A stretch of DNA of 64,000 nt from Actinorhabdospora filicis (GTDB lineage: Bacteria; Actinomycetota; Actinomycetes; Mycobacteriales; Micromonosporaceae). Of this stretch, positions 57,889-64,000 are shown piece by piece. Each line of letters starts with the position of its first letter. Positions within the stretch are counted from its first letter, which is position 1. The notes below the pieces were generated by a model. That model was given only the letters and a program-made list of their open reading frames with translations, searched no databases and was not told where the DNA came from. Location: the NCBI RefSeq assembly GCF_030269765.1, contig NZ_BSTX01000005.1, positions 150,458-214,457 of the forward strand, given 5' to 3'. Position numbers and translations under genes: made by a program.

Positions 57889-57997
57889 TCGCTCCTTTGT
57901 GGATCGCCGGGCGGGCATGATGTGCGAAGTCCCGCCCGGCGCGACCGGCCGAGGTCGGCCGAGGACGCCGGGCACGTCCCGGCACAGGAGGACCGGC

Positions 57998-58441
57998 ATG
58001 ACGATTCAGCGCCTGGAGAACGTGGGCATCGTGGTCGACGACCTCGCCGCGGTGACCGAATTCTTCGTGGGCCTCGGCCTCAAACGCCTCGGCGGGGACC
58101 TCATCGAAGCCGACTGGGTCGACCGCATCGTCGGCCTCGACGGCGTCCGCGTGGAGATCGCGATGCTGGAGACCCTCGACGGCCATGGACGTCTGGAGCT
58201 CATGCGGTTCCACCACCCCGAGACCCTCGGCGACGACCGGAACGCCCCGCCGAACACGCACGGCATCCGCCGCCTCGCGTTCGTCGTCGACGACGTGGAC
58301 ACGGCAGTGGCCGGGCTGCGGGAGCGCGGAATCGAGCTCGTCGGGGAGCTCGTGGTCTACGAGGACGTCTTCAAGATGTGCTACGTGCGCGGCCCCGAGG
58401 GGATCATCGTGATGCTCGCGGAGGAACTGCGCCGGGAGTGA
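57998..58441 (+). CDS. VOC (glyoxalase/dioxygenase) family protein
   Basis: 147 residues with two beta-alpha-beta-beta-beta modules: Glu-Asn-Val-Gly-Ile-Val-Val-Asp-Asp-Leu and Arg-Leu-Ala-Phe-Val-Val-Asp-Asp-Val-Asp, and the terminal Gly-Pro-Glu-Gly-Ile-Ile-Val-Met-Leu. Candidate metal ligands are Glu/His in Leu-Glu-Leu-Met-Arg-Phe and Glu in the last strand. CAGGAGGA lies before the ATG. 109 bases after the cupin stop, possibly the same transcript. Confidence 0.9.
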   Translation: MTIQRLENVGIVVDDLAAVTEFFVGLGLKRLGGDLIEADWVDRIVGLDGVRVEIAMLETLDGHGRLELMRFHHPETLGDDRNAPPNTHGIRRLAFVVDDVDTAVAGLRERGIELVGELVVYEDVFKMCYVRGPEGIIVMLAEELRRE

Positions 58442-58517
58442 GTTGGGGGCCGGGTCGCGTTCGCGGGGCCGGGTCGTGCGGGTGGCCGGGCCGGGGTGGT
58501 CCACGGATGAGGCGCGT

Positions 58518-58544
58518 GTCCGGAACCGGAATCCGGTTCCGGAC
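58518..58544. repeat. GGAACCGG palindromic element, copy 13
   Basis: GTCCGGAACCGGA-A-TCCGGTTCCGGAC: a perfect 27-base palindrome with a central A, between the convergent VOC and metallopeptidase genes, where it could also act as a terminator hairpin. Confidence 0.9.
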
Positions 58545-58580
58545 GCCCACCACACCGTCCACCCCGAAGCCCTCCGGCCG

Positions 58581-58934
58581 CTACCCCCACCCCAGCTCGT
58601 GCAGGTGCTCGTCGTCGATGCCGAAGTGGTGGGCGATCTCGTGGACCACCGTCACCGCGACCTCTTCGACGACGTCCTCGTCGGTCTCGCAGATGCGCAG
58701 GATCGGGTTGCGGAAGATGGTGATCTTGTCGGGCAGGACTCCGCCGTAGTCCCAGCCCCGGTTGGTGAGGGCGACTCCCTCGTAGAGGCCGAGGAGTTCG
58801 GGTCCGCCGGGCGGCGATTCGTCCTCGACGACTATCGCCACGTTGCGCATCATTCGCCACAGCTTGTCGGGGATCTCGTCCAGCGCGTCGGCGACGAGTT
58901 CCTCGAACCTCTCGCGATCCATCTCCACGGCCAC
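58581..58934 (-). CDS. Small zincin-like metallopeptidase family protein
   Basis: 117 residues, the usual size. Zinc motif Val-Val-His-Glu-Ile-Ala-His-His-Phe-Gly-Ile-Asp-Asp (HExxHxxGxxD type) near the C-terminus; Arg-Asn-Pro-Ile-Leu-Arg in front. GTG start at 58934; an ATG four codons in is possible. Divergent from serS, as is often seen for this gene in actinobacteria. Substrate unknown. Confidence 0.9.
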   Translation of the reverse strand: MAVEMDRERFEELVADALDEIPDKLWRMMRNVAIVVEDESPPGGPELLGLYEGVALTNRGWDYGGVLPDKITIFRNPILRICETDEDVVEEVAVTVVHEIAHHFGIDDEHLHELGWG

Positions 58935-58987
58935 GACACCAGTTAACTCGGATGCACTCGCGAAATCCGCCTCGATACCCTGTCCGC

Positions 58988-60244
58988 ATGATTGATCTGC
59001 GCATTCTCCGCGAGAACCCGGACCTGATCCGCGCCAGCCAGCGTCTCCGCGGTGCGTCCGAGTCCTCCGTGGACGCGCTGATCGACGCCGACGCCGCCCA
59101 CCGCCGCGCGCTGCACGCGTACGAGGAGCTGCGCGCCGGGCAGAAGACGCTCGGCAAGCAGGTCGCCGCCGCCAAGGGCGACGAGAAGGCCGAACTCCTC
59201 GCCCGCACCAAGCAGCTGTCCGCCGACGTGAAGGCCGCCGAAGCCCTCGTCACCGAGACCGGCGACGCCGTCAAGGCCGCGCAGATGGCCGTCCCCAACA
59301 TCGTCGAGGACGGCGTCCCGCCCGGCGGCGAGGACGACTTCGTGGTCCTGCGCAACGTCGGCGAGCCCCGCAAGCTCGACAAGGTCCGCGACCACCTGGA
59401 GCTCGGCGAGCTCCTCGGCGCCATCGACATGGAGCGCGGGGCGAAGGTCTCCGGCTCGCGGTTCTTCTTCCTCACCGGCCAGGGCGCGATGCTGCAGCTC
59501 GGGCTGCTGAACCTGGCGATCCAGCGCGCCCTCGCCAACGGGCTCACGCCGATGATCACCCCCGTCCTCGTGCGCCCGGAGTCGATGGAGGGCACCGGTT
59601 ACCTCGGCGAGCACGCCACCGAGGTCTACTACCTGGAGCGCGACGACCAGTACCTCGTCGGGACCTCCGAGGTCTCGCTCGCCGCGTACCACTCGGGCGA
59701 GATCCTGGACCTGAACGCGCCCAAGCGCTACGCCGGCTGGTCCTCGTGCTTCCGCCGCGAGGCCGGCAGCCACGGCAAGGACACGCGCGGCATCATCCGC
59801 GTCCACCAGTTCGACAAGGTGGAGATGTTCTCCTTCTGCAAGCCCGAGGACGCCCAGGCCGAGCACCTCCGCATGCTGCGCATGGAGGAGGAGATGATGG
59901 CCGCGATCGAGGTCCCCTACCGGGTGATCGAGACCGCCGCCGGAGACCTCGGGACCTCGGCGGCGCGCAAGTTCGACATCGAGGCGTGGTTCCCCTCGCA
60001 GGAGCGGTACCGCGAGCTGACCTCGTCGTCGAACTGCACGACCTTCCAGGCGCGCAGGCTGAATGTTCGTTACCGGGACGAGGAGGAACGCTCGCAGATC
60101 GCGGCGACCCTCAACGGCACCCTCGCGACGACCCGCTGGATCGTGGCGATCCTGGAGAACCACCAGCAGGAGGACGGCTCGGTCGTGGTGCCGGAGGCGC
60201 TGCGGCCGTTCGTGGGGAAGGACGTGCTGGAGCCGGTCGCTTAA
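58988..60244 (+). CDS. serS: Seryl-tRNA synthetase
   Basis: 418 residues, standard length. N-terminal coiled-coil arm (~28-100) that grips the tRNA-Ser variable arm; class II catalytic core with motif 2 Phe-Arg-Arg-Glu-Ala-Gly-Ser-His-Gly-Lys-Asp-Thr-Arg-Gly and motif 3 Gly-Thr-Leu-Ala-Thr-Thr-Arg; serine pocket Thr-Ser-Glu-Val-Ser-Leu. TACCCT (58976-58981) ends six bases before the ATG and no Shine-Dalgarno is visible, so a leaderless mRNA is possible. Terminator at 60274. Confidence 0.97.
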   Translation: MIDLRILRENPDLIRASQRLRGASESSVDALIDADAAHRRALHAYEELRAGQKTLGKQVAAAKGDEKAELLARTKQLSADVKAAEALVTETGDAVKAAQMAVPNIVEDGVPPGGEDDFVVLRNVGEPRKLDKVRDHLELGELLGAIDMERGAKVSGSRFFFLTGQGAMLQLGLLNLAIQRALANGLTPMITPVLVRPESMEGTGYLGEHATEVYYLERDDQYLVGTSEVSLAAYHSGEILDLNAPKRYAGWSSCFRREAGSHGKDTRGIIRVHQFDKVEMFSFCKPEDAQAEHLRMLRMEEEMMAAIEVPYRVIETAAGDLGTSAARKFDIEAWFPSQERYRELTSSSNCTTFQARRLNVRYRDEEERSQIAATLNGTLATTRWIVAILENHQQEDGSVVVPEALRPFVGKDVLEPVA

Positions 60245-60273
60245 GGGCGTTTGGACGCCGGTTGGATGTGCAG

Positions 60274-60303
60274 CGGCGGCCCGCTTCGGCGGGTCGCCGT
60301 TTT
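60274..60303 (+). terminator. serS intrinsic terminator
   Basis: CGGCGGCCCGC, TTCG tetraloop, GCGGGTCGCCG (one G-U pair), then TTTT. Its last bases overlap the decayed outermost CRISPR repeat. Confidence 0.9.
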
Positions 60304-60632
60304 CGTGCCCGGATGTGCGGGGAGCGTGTCGAGAACGCCAACGACACCCCTGCACACGCGGGCTCACCCCGCGCATACGCGGGACCACATCGCCTTCGAC
60401 GAGGCCCAGGACGCGGACCCTGGCTCACCCCCGCACGCGCGGGGAGCACTGCAGCACCTCCCGGGTGTACTCGGGATACCAGGGCTCACCCCCGCACGCG
60501 CGGGGAGCACGTATTCGGAGACCAGAGCAGGGAGCACGAACTCGGCTCACCCCCGCACGCGCGGGGAGCACGTGTACCCCGGGCTGAAGCAGTACTCGAA
60601 GGACGGCTCACCCCCGCACGTGCGGGGAGCAC
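60300..60632 (-). CRISPR. Type I-E-like CRISPR array, six repeats (one decayed), five 33-base spacers
   Basis: 28-base repeats at 60605-60632, 60544-60571, 60483-60510, 60422-60449 and 60361-60388, plus a decayed one at 60300-60327. Every period is exactly 61, so all spacers are 33. On the transcribed (minus) strand the repeat starts GTGCTCCCCGCG and ends GGGGGTGAGCC, as in actinobacterial I-E arrays. The three central repeats are identical. The right-most has one change. The 60361 copy has about six, and the 60300 copy matches at about 18 of 28 positions. Decay on the serS side puts the leader on the right. No cas genes are in the window. Confidence 0.95.
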
Positions 60633-60740
60633 ACTTCCTGACCTGCGCTGCGATCCGGCTACCGGCACGCTTTGCTTCACTTGCGTTCGGCAACCTGTGC
60701 GCGAGCGAGTCCACTGCTCGCCCACCGCTCGCCCACCGCA
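60633..60740 (-). promoter_or_regulatory. Presumed CRISPR leader
   Basis: 108 bases between the least-decayed array end and the phosphotransferase gene, with one AT-richer patch (GCTTTGCTTCACTTGCGTT). Position fits a leader; no specific promoter hexamers are clear. Confidence 0.45.
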
Positions 60741-61286
60741 CTAATTCTGGCCGAGGTGCTCCGCGATCATCCGGGCGCATTCGATCGACTCGTTCTCGCC
60801 CGTGTCGACCTCGATGTCGTACTCCACGCCCCGGTGGACCATCTCCGCCTGCTGGACGGCCATCCCTCGTTGCCTGTCGCCGCGGGCGATCTCGCGTCCG
60901 GCCGCGATCTCCGGGGCGCAGCGCACGCCCACCCAGAGCGCGTCGAGTTCCGCCTCTTCCAGGACCTCGCGCCATCTGCGCTGCGATTCCACACCGCTCA
61001 GGAACACGTCGTCGATGATCACGGGGGTTCCGGCGCGGGCGGTCGCGGCGACTCCGGCCATCCAGCCCGCTTCCAGGCGGCGGAAGTCGGGGCCCACGCT
61101 CACGCCACCTTCGGCGTCGACGTCGATCCCGTCGCCCGATCCCTCCATCGAGGCCGGGAGCGAGTCGATGAACGCGTCGATGCCGGTCGCCAGCCAGGGC
61201 TCGGGGAGCACCGCCTGGAGGCAGCGGGAGAGTCCGGTCTTCCCGGAGCTGGATCCGCCGTTGAGGATGATCACCCGTTTGGTCAC
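60741..61286 (-). CDS. Chloramphenicol phosphotransferase-like P-loop kinase
   Basis: 181 residues, CPT family size. Walker A Asn-Gly-Gly-Ser-Ser-Ser-Gly-Lys-Thr near the N-terminus, Thr-Gly-Ile-Asp-Ala-Phe (catalytic Asp), Ile-Ile-Asp-Asp-Val-Phe, Arg-Gly-Asp-Arg lid and the C-terminal His-Arg-Gly-Val-Glu-Tyr-Asp-Ile-Glu-Val-Asp-Thr motif typical of CPT. It phosphorylates chloramphenicol in Streptomyces venezuelae; distant members may act on other small molecules. GTG start after AGGGTG. Confidence 0.88.
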   Translation of the reverse strand: MTKRVIILNGGSSSGKTGLSRCLQAVLPEPWLATGIDAFIDSLPASMEGSGDGIDVDAEGGVSVGPDFRRLEAGWMAGVAATARAGTPVIIDDVFLSGVESQRRWREVLEEAELDALWVGVRCAPEIAAGREIARGDRQRGMAVQQAEMVHRGVEYDIEVDTGENESIECARMIAEHLGQN

Positions 61287-61589
61287 CGCGTCACCCTAGG
61301 GCCCGGCTCTCCTCGCCCGGAACCGATTTGCGGTGCGCGCACGGCCCGCTTCGGCGTCGCACCAGCGTGTCGGCGATCGTGGTCGGACACAGTCCGCGTC
61401 AACCGGTCCATGCTGATCAACCCATGCCAACCAACCCACGCCAACTGATCAGTGCTGGCCAATCGGTACCGAGCAGCCCGTCCTGACCAAACCCGTCCTG
61501 ACCAACCCATCTCAACTAGTCGTTGGCGATTAGTTGACGCTGACTAGTCATTCATGAATAATCCATAGTGGCCATTCAGGGAGGCCGAC
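61287..61589. other. Intergenic region upstream of padR
   Basis: 303 bases. The left half has short direct repeats (CCGTCCTGACCAA twice near 61480-61505; several CAACCCA). The right half holds the padR promoter. Confidence 0.55.
61534..61562 (+). promoter_or_regulatory. padR promoter with two overlapping palindromes
   Basis: TTGACG (61534-61539), 17 bases, AATAAT (61557-61562). The spacer and -10 are covered by TGACTAGTCA (61541-61550) and ATTCATGAAT (61550-61559), both perfect 10-base palindromes. CAACTA...TAGTTG (61513-61536) flanks the -35. Strong autoregulation signal. Confidence 0.75.
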
Positions 61590-62177
61590 ATGTCCCGCCC
61601 CACCAACCCGCTCGCCCTAGCCGTCCTCTCCTATCTCGTTCAGCGGCCGATGCATCCCTACGAGCTGTCCACGACCCTCCGGGATCACGACGACGCGCGC
61701 AGCATCAAGTTCAATCACGGCTCCCTCTACATGGTCTTCAAGCAGCTGGACAAGGCCGGGCTCATCCGTCCGCTCGCGGTCACGCGGGAGGGCGCGCGGC
61801 CCGAGCGCACTACCTACGAACTCACCGACATCGGCCGCGCCGAACTCCACGACTGGCTCGCCGAGCTCGTCGGCGAACCCGTCTTCGAGTACCCGCGCTT
61901 CGTCACCGCGCTGTCCCTGATCGGCGTGCTGCCACCGGACGAGGTGGTCGAGCTGCTCACCGATCGGCTCGCCGCGCTGGGGCGCTCCGAAACCGAGATC
62001 CAGGGCCTGATCGACGGCAGCGGCACGCACCCCCTCTTCACGATCGAGGAGGAGTACCGCCTGGCGCAGGTCCGCACCGAGATCGCCTTCGTCGAAGGCC
62101 TCATTCAACGCATCACCGATCCCGAGCGCGGCTGGGCCGCGCCCTGGGTCGCCTTTCACCAAGGAGACAACCCATGA
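61590..62177 (+). CDS. PadR-family transcriptional regulator
   Basis: 195 residues. The winged helix spans ~8-85 (Met-His-Pro-Tyr-Glu-Leu-Ser; Gly-Ser-Leu-Tyr-Met-Val-Phe-Lys-Gln-Leu; Arg-Thr-Thr-Tyr-Glu-Leu-Thr-Asp), followed by a long C-terminal helical dimerisation domain (Vir_act_alpha_C type). GGGAGG precedes the ATG. Its stop overlaps the monooxygenase start (ATGA), so regulator and enzyme form one autoregulated operon. Confidence 0.93.
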   Translation: MSRPTNPLALAVLSYLVQRPMHPYELSTTLRDHDDARSIKFNHGSLYMVFKQLDKAGLIRPLAVTREGARPERTTYELTDIGRAELHDWLAELVGEPVFEYPRFVTALSLIGVLPPDEVVELLTDRLAALGRSETEIQGLIDGSGTHPLFTIEEEYRLAQVRTEIAFVEGLIQRITDPERGWAAPWVAFHQGDNP

Positions 62178-63367
62178 ACCGCAGCATGAAAGCCCTGGTC
62201 ATCGGCGGCGGCATCGCCGGGCCCGTCGCGGGCATCGCCCTCGAACGCGCCGGCATCGACGCGGCCGTCTTCGAGGCCTACGACGCCACCGCCGACGGCG
62301 TGGGCGGCGCGCTCGGCTTCGCCCCGAACGGGCGCGAGGCCTTAGCGGCCGTCGGCATCGACATCGAACCCATCGCGGAGGACATGGACGCCTTCGTGAT
62401 GCTGAGCTGGACGGGCAAGGTCCTCGGCGAGTTCGCCCCGCCGCCGGACCTCCCCAAGCAGCGGATGCTGTGGCGCACCGACCTGTACCGCCTGCTCTAC
62501 GACACCGCCGCCGAGCGCGGCGTCCCCATCGTCCACGGCAAGCGCCTGACCGGGCTCACTCAGGACGCCGACGGCGTCACCGCCGCGTTCGCCGACGGCA
62601 CCACCGAGCGCGGGGACGTGCTGATCGCCGCCGACGGGATCCGCTCGGCCGTCCGCGCGCTCATCGACCCGCACGCGCCGGCACCGCGCTACTCGGGGCT
62701 GCTCGGGTTCGGCGCGCGCGTGCCCGGGGAGGGCCTGGACTCCACCCGCCGCAAGATGCACATGGCCTTCGGGAAGCGCGCGTTCCTGGGCTGGTCGGTC
62801 ACCGAGGACGGCGAGGCGGGCTACTTCATCAACCTGCCGTGGAAGCGGCCGATGTCGGCCGCCGAGGCGAAGGCCGTGCCGCCCGCGGAGTGGCTGAGGC
62901 ACCTCGCCGCCGCGGTCGCCGACGACCGCACGCCCGGGCCCGAACTCGTCCGCCGCACCCGGCCGGAGGACCTTCTCGTCACCGGCGCGCTGGAGGACGT
63001 CCCGACCGTCCCCACCTGGCACAAGGGACGCGTGGTGCTCATCGGGGACGCCGCGCACGCGACGTCCCCGAGCTCGGGTCAGGGCGCGTCGCTGGCGGCG
63101 GAGTCGGCGGTGATGATCGCCCGCTGCCTCCGCGACCTGCCCTACGAGCGGGCGTTCCCGGTGTTCGAGCGGATGCGGCGCGAGCGCGTCGAGCGGATCA
63201 TCGCCATGGCCGCCCGCACCAACCAGAACAAGGCGGCCGGGCCGGTGGCGCGCGTGATCCGCGACCTGGTGATGCCGCCGCTGATGCGCCGGGCGGACCC
63301 GAAGCGGTTCACCTGGCAGTTCGAGCACACGGTGGACTTCGAGGCGCCGGCGGTGGCGGGGGTTTAG
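62174..63367 (+). CDS. FAD-dependent monooxygenase (PHBH/TetX type)
   Basis: 397 residues. N-terminal Gly-Gly-Gly-Ile-Ala-Gly-Pro (GxGxxG-type FAD loop), the Ala-Asp-Gly-Ile-Arg-Ser-Ala-Val-Arg motif, and Val-Leu-Ile-Gly-Asp-Ala-Ala-His-Ala near residue 290. Single-component aromatic hydroxylase fold, similar in layout to TetX and rifampicin monooxygenases. AAGGAG lies before the ATG. With PadR upstream it looks like an inducible detoxification or antibiotic-tailoring unit; substrate unknown. Confidence 0.9.
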   Translation: MNRSMKALVIGGGIAGPVAGIALERAGIDAAVFEAYDATADGVGGALGFAPNGREALAAVGIDIEPIAEDMDAFVMLSWTGKVLGEFAPPPDLPKQRMLWRTDLYRLLYDTAAERGVPIVHGKRLTGLTQDADGVTAAFADGTTERGDVLIAADGIRSAVRALIDPHAPAPRYSGLLGFGARVPGEGLDSTRRKMHMAFGKRAFLGWSVTEDGEAGYFINLPWKRPMSAAEAKAVPPAEWLRHLAAAVADDRTPGPELVRRTRPEDLLVTGALEDVPTVPTWHKGRVVLIGDAAHATSPSSGQGASLAAESAVMIARCLRDLPYERAFPVFERMRRERVERIIAMAARTNQNKAAGPVARVIRDLVMPPLMRRADPKRFTWQFEHTVDFEAPAVAGV

Positions 63368-64000
63368 GGGGACGGGGTGGAGCTCGGCGGGGGCGGGCCC
63401 GGCCTGGTGGGCTCGGGATGGAGGCGCCGAAGCCACGCGGCTCAGCTGTGGCGGGGACGGGGACGCGGGCGGGGACGGGGACGGCCCGGCCGTGTGCCAT
63501 GCCCTCTGGCGTGCGAGTGGGGATGACGCATGAGGCCGACAGCAGGCCGGCACATCCCCGGGGCGGTCGGAGTGCTTCGAGTACACCGAACCTCCGCCCA
63601 CCGCGCCGAGTACGGCCGGGCGACGGAGCGCGCGAACGGCGAAGCGCGGCGACCTGGCCCCGGTCCAGCGCATGAGCGATGGGCCACGGTGAGCAGATCC
63701 TCGGCGGCTGCCCGCGCGTGTGGCGTGGCGCGGGCCCCGGCCCCGGCCCAGCGCATGAGCGATGGGGCACGGTGACCAGATCCTCGGCGGCGGCCCGCGT
63801 GAGTGGTGAGACGTGGTTGCCGGGATCCGGCCCTGGCTCCGGTCCAGCGCATGCGGGATGGGCCAGGGTGAGCAGATCCTCGGCGGCGGCCCGCGTGAGT
63901 GGTGAGACGTGGTTGCCGGGATCCGGCCCTGGCTCCGGTCCAGCGCATGCGGGATGGGCCAGGGTGAGCAGATCCTCGGCGGCGGCCCGCGTGAGTGGTG
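63368..64000. repeat. Gene-free region ending in a 96-base tandem repeat
   Basis: No supported gene. From ~63660 a repeat anchored on GAGCAGATCCTCGGCGG occurs at 63691, 63774 (one change), 63870 and 63966. Distances are 83, 96 and 96. The units 63774-63869 and 63870-63965 differ by one base. The array runs off the window. Upstream (63368-63560) is GC-rich with GGGGACGG-type short repeats. Confidence 0.85.

Noticed and set aside
58935..58987. T-box or other riboswitch before serS
   Set aside because: Only 53 bases separate serS from the divergent gene, and the likely start point is at the ATG, leaving no room for a leader RNA.
60741..61286. Gene beside the CRISPR array considered as a cas gene
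   Set aside because: The P-loop and C-terminal motifs clearly match chloramphenicol phosphotransferase, not any Cas protein.
63691..64000. 96-base array considered as CRISPR
   Set aside because: Units are contiguous near-identical copies; there are no unique spacers.

Overview
The window is a continuous stretch of chromosome from a high-GC actinobacterium. Codons end overwhelmingly in G or C, and GTG starts and 4-base start/stop overlaps are common. The block crgA, DUF881, class E sortase, pabA, pknB, pknA, pbpA, rodA, pstP, fhaB, fhaA, tRNA-Leu has the order found near oriC in Mycobacterium and other actinobacteria, so the origin is probably not far from the left end. A proteasome activator (Bpa), a true formylglycine-generating enzyme and a type I-E CRISPR array point to a mycelial soil actinobacterium such as a Streptosporangiales or Thermomonosporaceae relative. 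The genus is a guess.

Layout. 1-5.4 kb holds the end of a LysR regulator, an ECF sigma factor with its own ECF41-type promoter, an old-yellow-enzyme reductase with a PH-domain membrane protein, a putative-sensor membrane protein, a thiolase that looks leaderless, and crgA. 5.5-18.5 kb is the cell-wall growth and Ser/Thr phosphorylation block. PknA and PknB (kinases), PstP (phosphatase) and FhaA/FhaB (phosphothreonine readers) surround the elongation transglycosylase RodA and the transpeptidase PbpA. A tRNA-Leu(CAG) with a strong terminator follows. 18.5-42.2 kb is compact accessory sequence. It includes a NarL-type two-component pair, LysR, MarR, ECF41 and other regulators beside their targets, an azoreductase behind two palindromic operators, and an operon of CDP-alcohol phosphatidyltransferase, epimerase and formylglycine-generating enzyme. 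It also holds a muramidase with an N-terminal signature typical of cargo of extracellular contractile injection systems, and a YidD-like protein with a cysteine at every fifth residue.

From 42.2 kb rightward the architecture changes. Genes (three tandem HAD phosphatases, hydrolases, bpa, a MenB-like hydratase, MerR, TetR, PadR, serS and others) are separated by gene-free stretches of 0.3-1.5 kb. These are packed with degenerate tandem repeats, hairpins, a run of 27 G, and thirteen copies of one palindromic element built on GGAACCGGA/TCCGGTTCC. I saw that element only between 46.5 and 58.6 kb. Four copies lie inside the reading frame of a MerR-type regulator and add a block of about 105 residues to its ligand-binding domain. 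This resembles protein-invading palindromic elements and is the most unusual thing in the window.

The CRISPR array sits just after serS. It has five recognisable 28-base repeats plus a sixth, badly decayed one in exact register that overlaps the serS terminator. No cas gene lies within the window. The right edge runs into a 96-base tandem repeat that continues past the end.
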